The notes: generated by a model from the letters alone, not told the origin. DNA of 64,000 nt from BJGO01 sp964640655 (GCA_964640655.1 CAZXFT010000003.1:115064-179063); one strand, 5' to 3'; positions 47,546 to 57,623 are shown, counted from the stretch's first letter. Numbers and translations: made by a program.

Positions 47546-49228
47546 TTACTCTTTACCGAACAAAATAGTTTTCTGCTTTTCGGCATCACTGACTTTAATA
47601 ATGTAGAGTCCGGCAGCTAAATCGCTTACCGGAATCGGAATGGCAGTGCCACTCAACCATGTACTCATACTCAATTGTCGTATCACAACTCCGGTAATAC
47701 TTAATATTTCGATTTGTGTATTATGAAATGAGTTGTTGTTGCGTTGCAGAAGCAGTACATCACTCACAGGATTCGGATAGCAGCGAATGGTAGCTTCATC
47801 AATAACTTCGTTCACACCATTCACACAAAGCGATAGCATCTCGCATTTGGTATCACTGCAATTGTATTGATCTTGTATAGTCAGACACACAGTAGGTGTG
47901 CAGGTACTAGTATAAGTATGTTGCGGATCTTCTTCAGAAGAAAAGTCTCCATCACCTAAGTCCCATAAGAAACTATATGCAGTATTGAATGAATCAATAC
48001 CGGTAAACTGTACGCTTACCGGAAGTTGTGACACACTGAAACTTGCGCTAATACCGGCCTTAACTTTTGACTGATCGGGAATGATAATATTCTTACAATA
48101 AGTATCCTGACATCCACTGCCTGAGATTGTAAGACACACATTGTAAGTGCCTGGAACTTCATAATCTTTATTCACATTATTGCTGCTGCTGTTGCTGCCA
48201 TCACCTAAATTCCAAAGTAGAGTATTAAATGTACCGGTAGCTGTTTGTGTGAACTCCAACTCGGTACATGATTGTGTAAACGTAAAATTGGAATTACACT
48301 CAGGCAATCCGCTTATTTCAATTGTTGTACAAAGTGTATCACTGCAACCGTTTCCACTTACGGTGAGACAAACATTGTAAGTGCCGGCTGTACTGTATGT
48401 ATGCGACGGATTACTAAGCGGCGAGGTGTTGCCATCACCAAAGTTCCAGCTAACATCAGTAAATCCACCAACAGAATAATTATTGAACGACACATTGTAT
48501 AAATCTATACTACTACCGAATGCTGCTATGCAGGATCCTGCGCACGAACCTTCTGTCCATGACGTAACTCCTCCTTCATAAAACGCTTTGCATGGGTTGG
48601 CATAAGTAACATTGTTGCAGCCGCATACCGGATTCCAGTTATCATTGCAATTGTTGTTTGTATTAATCTGACTGGGATTAATGCAATTGGCACTGTTCGT
48701 TACAGCTATCGCTTCGCAATAAACCTGTGTGCAGGTAAAATCATCATTGGCAAGCACAAGGCATACATCATATAAATCAGCTGTGGCATATGCCTTTACA
48801 GGATTAGCTTCCAGTGATGTAGTACCATCTCCGAAATCCCATATGGTTTGTGTGTAATTGCCTATGGAGAGGTTATTAAAGGTAACAGCTAACCCCGAAG
48901 TGGTGTATGAGAAGTTGGATAAATAACCGCATACATATACATCCTGACAAATGGTGTCAGCACATGTTTGATCACTGATGGTAAGGCATACATTATATAC
49001 TCCACTGTTGGCATACACGTGAGGAACAACTATACCCGGATTACTGACAATTGGTGTACCGTCACCAAAATTCCATACAGCGCCAGTGTAATTGTAGGTA
49101 GTGTTGTTATAGAAAGTAACACTGTTCAGCACATTATCATAAAAAAATGAAGCTTCGCAGTTTTGAGCAAAAGATGGTTTTGTAATACTTGCTAAAACAA
49201 GTAACAAAAGAGTTAGAATTTTTTTCAT
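47546..49228 (-). CDS. Multi-PKD surface protein with a Kazal-like domain and T9SS tail
   Basis: Starting at ATG 49228 gives a good signal peptide (MKKILTLLLLVLASI...FAQ); a longer reading with 15 more residues is less likely. The mature protein carries five PKD domains, each with a W-N/D-F/L-GDG turn (AVWNFGDGTPIV, TIWDFGDGTTSL, VSWNFGDGNTSP, LLWNLGDGSNSS, FLWDLGDGDFSS). Between the second and third lies a Cys-rich Kazal-like insert (NWNPVCGCNNVTYANPCKAF, then TSWTEGSC). The type A tail reads RCYPNPVSDVLLL, EILSITGVVIRQL and DLAAGLYIIKVSD. PKD modules usually mediate surface contacts; the Kazal insert hints at protease binding (inference). It is convergent with the flavin reductase gene. Confidence 0.9.
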   Translation of the reverse strand: MKKILTLLLLVLASITKPSFAQNCEASFFYDNVLNSVTFYNNTTYNYTGAVWNFGDGTPIVSNPGIVVPHVYANSGVYNVCLTISDQTCADTICQDVYVCGYLSNFSYTTSGLAVTFNNLSIGNYTQTIWDFGDGTTSLEANPVKAYATADLYDVCLVLANDDFTCTQVYCEAIAVTNSANCINPSQINTNNNCNDNWNPVCGCNNVTYANPCKAFYEGGVTSWTEGSCAGSCIAAFGSSIDLYNVSFNNYSVGGFTDVSWNFGDGNTSPLSNPSHTYSTAGTYNVCLTVSGNGCSDTLCTTIEISGLPECNSNFTFTQSCTELEFTQTATGTFNTLLWNLGDGSNSSSNNVNKDYEVPGTYNVCLTISGSGCQDTYCKNIIIPDQSKVKAGISASFSVSQLPVSVQFTGIDSFNTAYSFLWDLGDGDFSSEEDPQHTYTSTCTPTVCLTIQDQYNCSDTKCEMLSLCVNGVNEVIDEATIRCYPNPVSDVLLLQRNNNSFHNTQIEILSITGVVIRQLSMSTWLSGTAIPIPVSDLAAGLYIIKVSDAEKQKTILFGKE

Positions 49229-49355
49229 TTGAGTATTTATCAGTGAATGAAAGGTTGGAGAGCAATCATTCACGCATTAAAATTAGTAGCTATAAACCAC
49301 TAGTGTTAGCCAGTGACGAATTAAATTTTATAAACACCTTTTTGAACTCTTTTTC

Positions 49356-49838
49356 TTAGAAAAATTTTCCAAGAAATGAATTTTTCCCTTTCATAAAAAT
49401 GCTTGCCAGACTCATTAGTTTGCCCATATCCGAATAGTTAAACTTTCCGGATAGAACATCATCCATCAGTTGAGGAATGTCTATGCCTTTACTTTTTGCT
49501 TCTGCAATCTGTTGGTTATACATATTAAATACACGAGGCAGGGTAGTGCTGCTCAATAGTTGCGCATCGTTGGCCTGCATTCCATTTAATACTAATGAGT
49601 CCGTTACCTTACTGCAAAGCTGCATCACCAACGGATGCTCACCGTTTTTATCTTCTCCATTAAAAAGGCTGCGTATAAACTCGCGGTTACCTGATTGTGC
49701 TTCGTTCTTAAACACAGTCTGTAAACTGTCTGTAAAAAGCTTGATGTCCTTGTCGTTGCTGAAGCGAGCGGTTTGCGGGTCTTGCGCCACCAAATCTTTA
49801 AGGTGCGCAGTCATCGTTTGGAGTATGGTATCTATCAA
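49356..49838 (-). CDS. Small helical protein, unknown function
   Basis: A 160-residue, all-helical-looking protein without a signal peptide or long hydrophobic helix (MIDTILQTMTAHLKDLVAQD; later MDDVLSGKFNYSDMGKLMSL and a basic, aromatic C-terminus SFLGKFF). I do not recognise the family and see no catalytic motif. It lies between two T9SS-cargo genes on the same strand, with 30 bases to the next gene upstream, so it could share that gene's transcript. Codon use and composition are like its neighbours, which supports a real gene. Confidence 0.65.
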   Translation of the reverse strand: MIDTILQTMTAHLKDLVAQDPQTARFSNDKDIKLFTDSLQTVFKNEAQSGNREFIRSLFNGEDKNGEHPLVMQLCSKVTDSLVLNGMQANDAQLLSSTTLPRVFNMYNQQIAEAKSKGIDIPQLMDDVLSGKFNYSDMGKLMSLASIFMKGKNSFLGKFF

Positions 49839-49868
49839 TCTATAGGATTATTGCAGCAAAAATAAGTG

Positions 49869-52800
49869 CTATAATTTCAGAAAACGGTAGGTCTTGCGTT
49901 CGTACTTGCTGTTTTGCAAACTGATAAAATAAATTCCTGCACTGATTTCAGGCAGTGCAATGCTTTGTTGTGAGCTGAGATAAGTATTTTGTGCAAGTAC
50001 AATTTTACCATCAGCAGAATAGATACTTATCTGATAATGATCTTCAGGGATGTGGCTAAACACAAACTGCCGGCTCACCGGATTCACAAAAAGTATTTCC
50101 TGCTCCGTGCTGCGTTGCATATAAACAATGTTGGAGTATTGCACCTTGCCATCATAATCTTCCTGCATCAATCGGTAATACGCCTCTGCGCCGCTGAAGT
50201 AATCTTGATATTGATAGCTGCTGTTTAATAAGGTAGTTCCTTTTCCTTTTATAAATACAATGTCATTAAAACTGTATCCATCAATGCTGCGCAACAGATG
50301 ATATCCTTTGTTATTATACTCCGAAGATGTGCTCCACTCTAATTGATTGTATTGATCAAATACTTTACCGGTGAATGTTGTCAGTGTTACAGGTAATGTT
50401 GTTGCCGGACCATTCACACTGAAATTATCTATAGCCACACCTGCTGCAGTTACCGTAAAATCACTTTGGAATACAATTCGAAATGCAACATTGTTGTTAC
50501 CTGCAAATGCTGAAGTAGTAAAACTGTATAAACTGTAATTTGCTTGTGTTCCTGTTATAAACGCTCGGCCTGTAGGAAATGCAGTTCCTCCGCTGGCATT
50601 GGCAAAATTGTTCCATCCTGCCTGCACCACATTGCCCAATGCCTGCCAGGTGTCACCCTTATCCAGACTATACTCTACATTGAACCCGTCATAATTATTT
50701 TCTACGGCAAACTTTGCATAAAATGAAACCGTGTAAGAACCAGCGGTATTGCAGTTATAGTTGGGTGTGTATAAATACGAAATCGTATTGTTGGCATAGC
50801 TCCCTGTTAAAGCGGTAACCCATGCTCGCGTACCGGAGTATGTACCGTTCTTACCGGCCACCGCAGAATTGCCTGCCTCAAAGCCGGTACCTGCCTGAGT
50901 TACACCGGCAAAGTGTAATAAGTTTGATTCAAAATCGCCGCCATCGCCAACAGCATAAGGCACGTTGCTATTTGGCAACACCTGTATATAATTATTCTTC
51001 AGTTCATTAATTGCAGGATTGTTGTTGATGTATAGATTAACCGGAAATTGCCCTGCACTACTGTATGCCTTTACCGGATTCTGTACAACGCTGCTTGTAG
51101 CATCACCAAATGTCCAGTTCCATTGAGTAGCTTTATAGGAACCATCTATAAACTGTGTATTCTTATTCATATAAAGCACAAGCTTGTTGGCATCAAACAT
51201 TGCTTTCGGATTCGTGAAAGCATCGGTGCTAAACAGCCCTCTTGCATGAGTGGCTGCAATCACCAAATTGTCACTGCTGCGCATCTGTATCATGTCAGTA
51301 CGTACATTGGCTAAGCCGCTGTTGCTTGCACCCCAGTTTGTAGCTGCTCCATTCAGTAAATCGGTTGACCATACACCCAACTCTGTTGCTATAATACATT
51401 GTTGTGCATTCTGAGGGTTTAACAGTGCCCAGCGCACAGGCATATCTGGCAGGTTGCCTTCTACTGATGTCCACGATGTTCCGCCATTGGTTGTTTCATA
51501 AATACTGTTCACACCATAATTAAAGTATGTAACTATGATGTGATTTTCGTTTCCATTTTCAATTTCTATACACGAAACCGAGCCCGTAGGCATACCCGCT
51601 CCGGTATTTATTTGTGTACCGGTAAAAGCTGTGCCGGTGTTCGCATTATCCAAACTTACAATGCGTCCATTCGATGTACCGAAATAAACACGATTGTTCA
51701 CGTTAGGTGAAACGGTGATAGCTGTTGCACGTGCGGTACCGAAAGAGGAGATGGTGCAGTTATCATGACTATTCCCCGGTGTAGTAGGATTATTCCACCT
51801 TACAAACCTGCCATTAGCATCAGAGCAGTACATCCTGTTGTTGGCATTATCATAATCAGTCGGATTAATAAAACTTGCACCCGTGTTGTTCGCTAATGTG
51901 TATCCGCTGAAACTCAATCCTCCATTGGTACTTACATAGTATGAGTTGCGAACATATGAGGTAAACTGAAACTGCGGTTCATTTTGATCAATGTGGCAAA
52001 AAGCGCCATCGCCTCCGGTAACCTCATTGGTACTGTTTATGCCCGATGAGGTAAACTTTTGTGATCCATTATCTTGAGCACCTGCCAGAAAATGATGCGT
52101 ATAGGCAGTCGGATGTATGGCACAGGCATAAAATTGTGTGATATTATAGTTATCTCCTTTAAATGTAATATTTGTTCCTCCGTTACTGCTGCGATATATA
52201 CCGCCATCATTACCAAAATACACCACCGAACTGTTTGAAGGTTGAACCATTATGGCGTGCTGATCGGCGTGTACATACTGAAACCCAAATCCTCCATACC
52301 AGTGCGAAAGCTGTGTCCACGAAGTACCACCGTTAGAGGTTTTAAATAAATCTATTCCTCCAACATAGACTACATCTTCATTCACAGGGTCAACCACGCA
52401 AGTCAGGTCGTACCAGGCTTGACCACGGGTTATTTCGTTGCCAATTCCCGGCTCAGCATCCACAGGCTTGGTAACGGCACTCCAGTTCACTCCGGCATTG
52501 GTACTCTTGTATATATCCTGTAATGCACTGGCGCTTTCTACCATTGCATAGAGCACATTCGTATTCGATGGAGCTGTTGCCAGTTCAATTCTTCCCATCG
52601 AAGCCGTTGGAAAACCGCTGCCTGCTGTGTTCAACTTGGACCATGCTCCTGCAGCACCGGTCGCTGAAGAATATACACCATCCGCATTGTCTATGGCGGC
52701 AAACAGTGTTCCATTAGCCGACACTTCAACATCTGTAATTTCATTACTTGCAGCACCGGTTCCGCTTCCCAACACTTTGGTAAATGTCGTGCCGCCATTT

Positions 52801-53507
52801 TGCGAGCGAAACAATCCTTGTCTCGTTCCGGCATATATATGACCTGTAGTCGGGTGCACAATCAATTTCTTCACATAGTAATAATTCGTACCCACAGTAG
52901 CAGCCAACTGATTCCAGGTAGTACCGCCATCAGTCGATTTCCATATACCCAGCCCGCGTATGGCATCACCATTATACCATCCTTCACCGGTGCCGAAATA
53001 AAATTCCTGAGTATTCAGTGGATTATAGGCAATGGCACAAATTGCCATATTGGCAAAGAAATTATTCGCAATAGTCCATTGCGGATCGGCAGCGGTAATG
53101 TCGCTGCACTTAAACAAACCACCACCAACACCCGCAGCCCAAACTGTTTTTTGTGTTACATCATTGGGGTCTATCATCATGGCGCGTGTACGTCCCGATA
53201 CATTCGATGGGCCCCGCTCCACCCAGTTAATACCTGCAATAGCGGCTTTCTGCGCTTGTAATGCTCTTGCGTATTCGTATGCTTGCACCAATCGCTCGCG
53301 CGGCACATATCCCAGCGCAGGGTCTTTGGTCAGTTCATTTTCCAGCGCTATCAACTCCTGCATATGACTGCGCTTCAATTCTTCATCTTCTTCAAACTCT
53401 GTGTTATTCCCTGCTGGCTTTTCAAAAAGCAAACGATAACCATCGTGATGCTGCGTTTGTACTTGAAGTATGATAAAAATTAAAAATGCTTTTAAGGTGC
53501 TTTTCAT
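49869..53507 (-). CDS. Large Asp-box beta-propeller surface protein with PKD and T9SS tail
   Basis: A 1212-residue exported protein with signal peptide MKSTLKAFLIFIILQVQTQ. Residues ~95-760 form one or two sialidase/sortilin-like (VPS10/BNR) beta-propellers; repeated Asp-box turns are visible (KSTDGGTTWNQL, KSTNAGVNWSAV, KTSNGGTSWTQL, ETTNGGTSWTSV). A PKD domain (about 780-850; WNWTFGDATSSVVQNPVKAY) and a choice-of-anchor sandwich (about 870-1050; TYSGTRAWVTAL, VSFYAKFAVENN) follow, then a linker with the LTTFTGKVFDQYNQLEWSTS element common just before sorting tails, and a type A tail (ISIYSADGKIVL, ISAGIYFISLQN). No catalytic sialidase residues (Arg triad) can be assigned, so glycoside hydrolysis is unproven. 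Binding or scaffold roles are as likely. Confidence 0.9.
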   Translation of the reverse strand: MKSTLKAFLIFIILQVQTQHHDGYRLLFEKPAGNNTEFEEDEELKRSHMQELIALENELTKDPALGYVPRERLVQAYEYARALQAQKAAIAGINWVERGPSNVSGRTRAMMIDPNDVTQKTVWAAGVGGGLFKCSDITAADPQWTIANNFFANMAICAIAYNPLNTQEFYFGTGEGWYNGDAIRGLGIWKSTDGGTTWNQLAATVGTNYYYVKKLIVHPTTGHIYAGTRQGLFRSQNGGTTFTKVLGSGTGAASNEITDVEVSANGTLFAAIDNADGVYSSATGAAGAWSKLNTAGSGFPTASMGRIELATAPSNTNVLYAMVESASALQDIYKSTNAGVNWSAVTKPVDAEPGIGNEITRGQAWYDLTCVVDPVNEDVVYVGGIDLFKTSNGGTSWTQLSHWYGGFGFQYVHADQHAIMVQPSNSSVVYFGNDGGIYRSSNGGTNITFKGDNYNITQFYACAIHPTAYTHHFLAGAQDNGSQKFTSSGINSTNEVTGGDGAFCHIDQNEPQFQFTSYVRNSYYVSTNGGLSFSGYTLANNTGASFINPTDYDNANNRMYCSDANGRFVRWNNPTTPGNSHDNCTISSFGTARATAITVSPNVNNRVYFGTSNGRIVSLDNANTGTAFTGTQINTGAGMPTGSVSCIEIENGNENHIIVTYFNYGVNSIYETTNGGTSWTSVEGNLPDMPVRWALLNPQNAQQCIIATELGVWSTDLLNGAATNWGASNSGLANVRTDMIQMRSSDNLVIAATHARGLFSTDAFTNPKAMFDANKLVLYMNKNTQFIDGSYKATQWNWTFGDATSSVVQNPVKAYSSAGQFPVNLYINNNPAINELKNNYIQVLPNSNVPYAVGDGGDFESNLLHFAGVTQAGTGFEAGNSAVAGKNGTYSGTRAWVTALTGSYANNTISYLYTPNYNCNTAGSYTVSFYAKFAVENNYDGFNVEYSLDKGDTWQALGNVVQAGWNNFANASGGTAFPTGRAFITGTQANYSLYSFTTSAFAGNNNVAFRIVFQSDFTVTAAGVAIDNFSVNGPATTLPVTLTTFTGKVFDQYNQLEWSTSSEYNNKGYHLLRSIDGYSFNDIVFIKGKGTTLLNSSYQYQDYFSGAEAYYRLMQEDYDGKVQYSNIVYMQRSTEQEILFVNPVSRQFVFSHIPEDHYQISIYSADGKIVLAQNTYLSSQQSIALPEISAGIYFISLQNSKYERKTYRFLKL

Positions 53508-53909
53508 TTCACAATTTTCTGCTGTCAGGTTCTTATGTAAATATATGTATTGTGTTTGTTGAACAAATTAAAATATCTCTAACAGAATAGGTGTCATTAG
53601 TCATCTTGGTTCTCGTGTAACAGAGTCGACGGTTGCCAGCAAAAGCCAAATCATTGCCTAATTAAGGGCCATTTTAAAAACAAGGAAATCATTATCGGGT
53701 TATTCATCTCTGGCTTCGCTTTACTAACACCTCATACGTTGTTTATAATCCACCAAATCATTATCAAACACTGTAGCATTATTCTGTGTTTAAATCCGGG
53801 AAAATGTCTTAATAAAAAAAACATGCGTATCAATATAGGATAAGAAGTATCTCTTGCTTATCTAAAATATTAAAAGCACATTTACTTCAATTACTAAAAT
53901 CTATTCTTA
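53508..53909. other. Intergenic region between divergent genes, nothing coding seen
   Basis: About 400 bases separating the propeller protein from the adenylate cyclase gene. It is AT-rich, has no reading frame worth naming and no clear hairpin. It must hold both promoters, but I see no full TTTG/TAnnTTTG pair. Confidence 0.55.
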
Positions 53910-55817
53910 ATGCTATCCATTCGTGCCTCAATCTTCTTATTGTCAATTATGCTTCTATCTCGCAATATCGTAGCTCAGTCACCGGCCGACTCACTCATCC
54001 ATATTTTGCCGCAATTAAAGGAAGACACAACCAAAGTCAATACTTATTTCAATATCACACGAATGCTTCTCTTCTCAAACCCCGCGGAAGCAAAAAATTA
54101 TGCTGAGCAATCATTAAAGCTTGCGCAACAGTTAAACTTTAATGCAGGCATAGCCAATGCTTATAAGGCACTCTCTCAGATAGAATCTTTGGAAAAAAAC
54201 ATCCAACAAAGTTTGTCTTATGCATCCGAGTATATGAGGTATGCTAAGCTCACAGGCAGAAAATCTCTGATTGCAAATTCATACTATAACAAAGGATACC
54301 TTTTCTTCAATTTTAACTTTTTTGCCGATGCTGTTAACAATTATCTCGAAGCACTGAAACGTTATGAAAGTATAAATGACACACCCTTAATTGCCGACAT
54401 ATGCGGTGCCTTGGGTAATGTTTACGATGCAATGCATGACTTACCCAAAGCAGAGGCTAATCTGTATCGCGCTTTGAGCATTTACAAATCCCTTAACGAC
54501 TCACTTTCTTTGGTTAAAACTATGGTTAACATCGGCACCCTCAAGATTAGTTCTGGTAAATATGATGAAGCTCTAAATCAATTCTTCGAAACATTAGTTA
54601 TTGTAGAAAAAATGAATTTGCCACAAGGCATCGCTATCTGTCACGGTTCCATCGCTAATTGTTATCAGCTAACCGCTCGACACCAACATGCACTTGAACA
54701 TTACCTCATCACAAAAAATTTATACGAACAATTAGGCGATTCGTATCAGATGGCAGCCACACTCATCAACCTCGGCTATTGTTATTACTCAATGAAAGAT
54801 TACAAACTGTCCGAAATGTATCTTCAGCAGGGCATCAATCTGGCTCTTCCCATTCGTGCTATCGATTGGTTAAAAAACGCTTATAGCTATAGAGCCAGAC
54901 TCGATAGTGCAACTGGTAATTTCAAAAGGGCATTTGAAAGTGTCAAACTCTTCACTATTTATAACGACAGTCTCACCAATACCGAAAACACACGCAAAAT
55001 TGTTCAGGCCGAGATGCAATACGACTTTGATAAAAAAGAAGCTGCCGCTCTTGCCGAGCAGGAAAAGAAGGATTTGTTACAACGCAATATCCGCAACTCT
55101 ATAGCAGCCGGTCTTCTGGGGTCATTAATCTTTCTCACTGTGGTTTATCGTCAGCGAAACCGTATAGCCAAAGAAAAAAAACGTAGCGAATCCCTCCTGC
55201 TCAACATCCTCCCTGCCGAAGTAGCAGAAGAGCTCAAACAAAAAGGCTCCGCCGACGCACGTCAGTTTGATAAGGTAACGGTCATGTTTACCGATTTCAA
55301 AGGCTTCACTCAAATTGCCGAGCGTCTTACTGCTGCAGAACTCGTAAAAGAAATTGACGAATACTTTAAAGCATTCGACAACATCATCAGTCGTCACAAC
55401 ATCGAAAAAATTAAAACCATCGGCGATGCTTATATGTGTGCCGGTGGCTTACCCTCACCCAATTCCACACATGCAACAGATGTTGTTGCTGCTGCTCTGG
55501 AAATTCAACAATTCATGCTCAACAATGCCGAAAAGAATCGCCAACAAAACAAACCGGTATTCGAAATTCGAATAGGCATTCACACAGGTCCTGTTGTTGC
55601 TGGTATTGTAGGTGTTAAAAAATTTGCTTACGATATTTGGGGAGATACCGTCAATATCGCTTCTCGAATGGAATCTTCCGGTCAGGCCGGTAAAGTGAAT
55701 ATCAGCGGCCCCACCTACCTCGAAGTTAAAGATCATTATCAATGCTCTCGTCGCGGTCAGATCGAAGCAAAAAATAAAGGACTTATCGATATGTACTTTG
55801 TGGAATCAGGATTATAG
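53910..55817 (+). CDS. TPR-linked membrane adenylate cyclase (class III)
   Basis: A 635-residue signalling protein. A signal sequence (1-22, ending NIVAQ) leads into about seven TPR repeats (about 30-365; KNYAEQSLKLAQQLNFNAGI, ADICGALGNVYDAMHDLPKA), then a coiled coil, one transmembrane helix (about 395-412, SIAAGLLGSLIFLTVVY), and a C-terminal class III cyclase domain (about 455-632). Metal-binding Asp462 (VMFTDFKGFTQ) and Asp506 (KTIGDAYMCAGG) are present. The purine-selecting residues are Lys502 (EKIKTIGD) and Asp575 (YDIWGDTVNIASRM), the adenylate-cyclase combination rather than the Glu/Cys of guanylate cyclases. Periplasmic TPR sensing would then control cAMP production inside. A Crp/Fnr gene is in the window, but far away. 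Confidence 0.93.
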   Translation: MLSIRASIFLLSIMLLSRNIVAQSPADSLIHILPQLKEDTTKVNTYFNITRMLLFSNPAEAKNYAEQSLKLAQQLNFNAGIANAYKALSQIESLEKNIQQSLSYASEYMRYAKLTGRKSLIANSYYNKGYLFFNFNFFADAVNNYLEALKRYESINDTPLIADICGALGNVYDAMHDLPKAEANLYRALSIYKSLNDSLSLVKTMVNIGTLKISSGKYDEALNQFFETLVIVEKMNLPQGIAICHGSIANCYQLTARHQHALEHYLITKNLYEQLGDSYQMAATLINLGYCYYSMKDYKLSEMYLQQGINLALPIRAIDWLKNAYSYRARLDSATGNFKRAFESVKLFTIYNDSLTNTENTRKIVQAEMQYDFDKKEAAALAEQEKKDLLQRNIRNSIAAGLLGSLIFLTVVYRQRNRIAKEKKRSESLLLNILPAEVAEELKQKGSADARQFDKVTVMFTDFKGFTQIAERLTAAELVKEIDEYFKAFDNIISRHNIEKIKTIGDAYMCAGGLPSPNSTHATDVVAAALEIQQFMLNNAEKNRQQNKPVFEIRIGIHTGPVVAGIVGVKKFAYDIWGDTVNIASRMESSGQAGKVNISGPTYLEVKDHYQCSRRGQIEAKNKGLIDMYFVESGL

Positions 55818-56588
55818 CATCTACCAAAAAACTATTTCTTAATTATTAGATGTCGGCATGTGTTTGAAAGCAGACATATAAAAACATACTTCTATCATTA
55901 TCATCATCTAGGCAATACTTTCCTGTCAGGTATCTGGCTATCTACCAAGTCGCACTAACCTGTATTGTCAAGCTAAACTTGCCCGAGAGGGCATGCCCGT
56001 CAAAATCACTTCAACTTCAATTATCCATTCTAGCTTTTTACATTGTTCATAACCTAGTAAAGCTGAAGCTCAATAATACTTAAACGCAACAACTAAGAAT
56101 CACTTTTTTCACCCTTATCCAAAACAACGAAAAAGTCGCTCTGACATTTTTACCTATTTAATCTGCCAATATGGCTTACTCTATATCATTAATTCTTGTC
56201 TATTGCAAATTTATGCATTTTCAATTGATTATCAGTTATTTACGCACAAATTATCTCTGTTTCTATCTTACCCGCATCGACATACGCAGTCTAGGTAATC
56301 GACATACGCAGTCTATGTAATAGGTTTACGCACGGTGGGTAATCGGTTCATACAGGCACAGTCATGCATTTCTTATTGAATAGCACAAGTTTCTCATCAT
56401 ACCGCAAGCACTTCACATCTCACTTAACAGCATATGCATCCTCCATATTCAATATATGCAGTCAAATTCTTGTGCTTTCCTGCTTTAATTTTCAATAGAA
56501 ATCGAAACACTGCTAATCTGTGTATTATTTGGATTCTAAAAAAAACATCAACCTTTATCCAACAGCCATAATTTCGCTGCACATTTTT
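55818..56588. other. Long intergenic region with a 22-bp direct repeat
   Basis: About 770 bases with no supported gene between the cyclase and pyrD. It holds a two-copy 22-bp tandem repeat at 56277-56320, flanked by a TTTACGCAC word on each side (near 56239 and 56323), and two overlapping GC-rich palindromes at 55981-55998 (GCCCGAGAGGGC and GGGCATGCCC). No reading frame longer than spurious ones, and no tRNA-like fold, is seen. Confidence 0.6.
56277..56320 (+). repeat. Tandem 22-bp repeat, two copies
   Basis: Copies at 56277-56298 and 56299-56320 differ at one base. The unit begins TCGACATACGCAGTC. Its function is unknown; it could bind a protein upstream of pyrD, or be a remnant. Confidence 0.85.
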
Positions 56589-57623
56589 ATGTATCGCTTT
56601 TTCATCAAGCCCCTTTTGTTTTGTTTCTCTCCCGAAACGGCACATCACATCACTATGGCATTGCTGCAATTCCTTTCACACTTTGCTATTACTCGTGCAT
56701 TGTTCAGGACTTTGTTTCTTGGAAACTTAAATCATAAAGCAGTACAGCTTGCTGGTTTAACTTTTCCCAATGCCGTGGGCCTCGCCGCCGGTTTCGATAA
56801 AAACGCGCGTTACATTGATGCCTTCGCTATGTTAGGCTTTGGCTTTATAGAAATAGGCACAGTTACCCCTCTTGCACAACCCGGCAATCCTCAGCCTCGC
56901 TTGTTTCGTTTACCAAAAGACCACGCGCTAATCAATCGTATGGGTTTCAACAACGAAGGGGCACAGGCAGTAGCAGAACATTTGCGCAAGCGCAAAAACA
57001 AAAACATCATCGTTGGCGGTAACATCGGTAAAAACAAACTCACTCCCAACGAAGATGCCGTTGAAGATTACATCAAATGCTTTAATGCACTTTATACTGG
57101 AGTGGACTACTTCGTAGTGAATGTAAGCTCACCAAATACCCCTGGCTTGCGTGCCTTGCAGGAAAAAAAACCATTGATGGAAATTCTTCAGACTCTGATG
57201 AACCTCAATCGCAGCAAACCTCAGTTGAAACCACTCTTTCTCAAAATAGCTCCCGACCTCAGTCATGAGCAATTAGACGATATTGTTGAAATAGTGGAAC
57301 AAAGCAACATACATGGCATCATTGCTACCAACACAACTATTGCGCGCAGCGGTTTAATAACTTCAACTCATAAACTTCAAAACATTGGCGCAGGCGGTCT
57401 TAGCGGCGCACCCTTAACGCATCGCGCCACCGAAGTAATCGCTTATTTGCGAGCACGCTTACCACAGCAAGTTGCCATCATAGGTGTTGGAGGCATTCAC
57501 ACCGCTCAAGATGCCGACGATAAATTGAAAGCCGGCGCATCATTGGTTCAGCTCTACACCGGTATCATTTATGAAGGTCCGGCTTTGGTTCGTCGGGTAA
57601 TAAATCAAACATCGAAGGCTTAA
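56589..57623 (+). CDS. pyrD: Dihydroorotate dehydrogenase (quinone), class 2
   Basis: FMN enzyme that oxidises dihydroorotate to orotate in pyrimidine synthesis, passing electrons to membrane quinones. Starting at ATG 56589 gives 344 residues and the family N-terminus MYRFFIKPLLFCFSPETAHH, the amphipathic membrane-contact helices of class 2 enzymes; a longer frame from GTG 56520 would add 23 unrelated residues. Motifs: GLAAGFDKNARYIDA, FIEIGTVTPLAQPGNPQPRL, NRMGFNNEGA, GGNIGKNK, NVSSPNTPGLR with the catalytic Ser, and GAGGLSGAPL. No other pyrimidine gene is adjacent, but a deoxynucleoside kinase follows. Confidence 0.96.
   Translation: MYRFFIKPLLFCFSPETAHHITMALLQFLSHFAITRALFRTLFLGNLNHKAVQLAGLTFPNAVGLAAGFDKNARYIDAFAMLGFGFIEIGTVTPLAQPGNPQPRLFRLPKDHALINRMGFNNEGAQAVAEHLRKRKNKNIIVGGNIGKNKLTPNEDAVEDYIKCFNALYTGVDYFVVNVSSPNTPGLRALQEKKPLMEILQTLMNLNRSKPQLKPLFLKIAPDLSHEQLDDIVEIVEQSNIHGIIATNTTIARSGLITSTHKLQNIGAGGLSGAPLTHRATEVIAYLRARLPQQVAIIGVGGIHTAQDADDKLKAGASLVQLYTGIIYEGPALVRRVINQTSKA

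Noticed and set aside
56277..56320. Two 22-bp direct repeats as a possible CRISPR array
   Set aside because: The units are directly adjacent without spacers, there are only two, and no cas genes are near.
56424..56669. 81-codon minus-strand frame over the pyrD start
   Set aside because: It lies antisense across the pyrD N-terminus and shows no domain; pyrD is certain.
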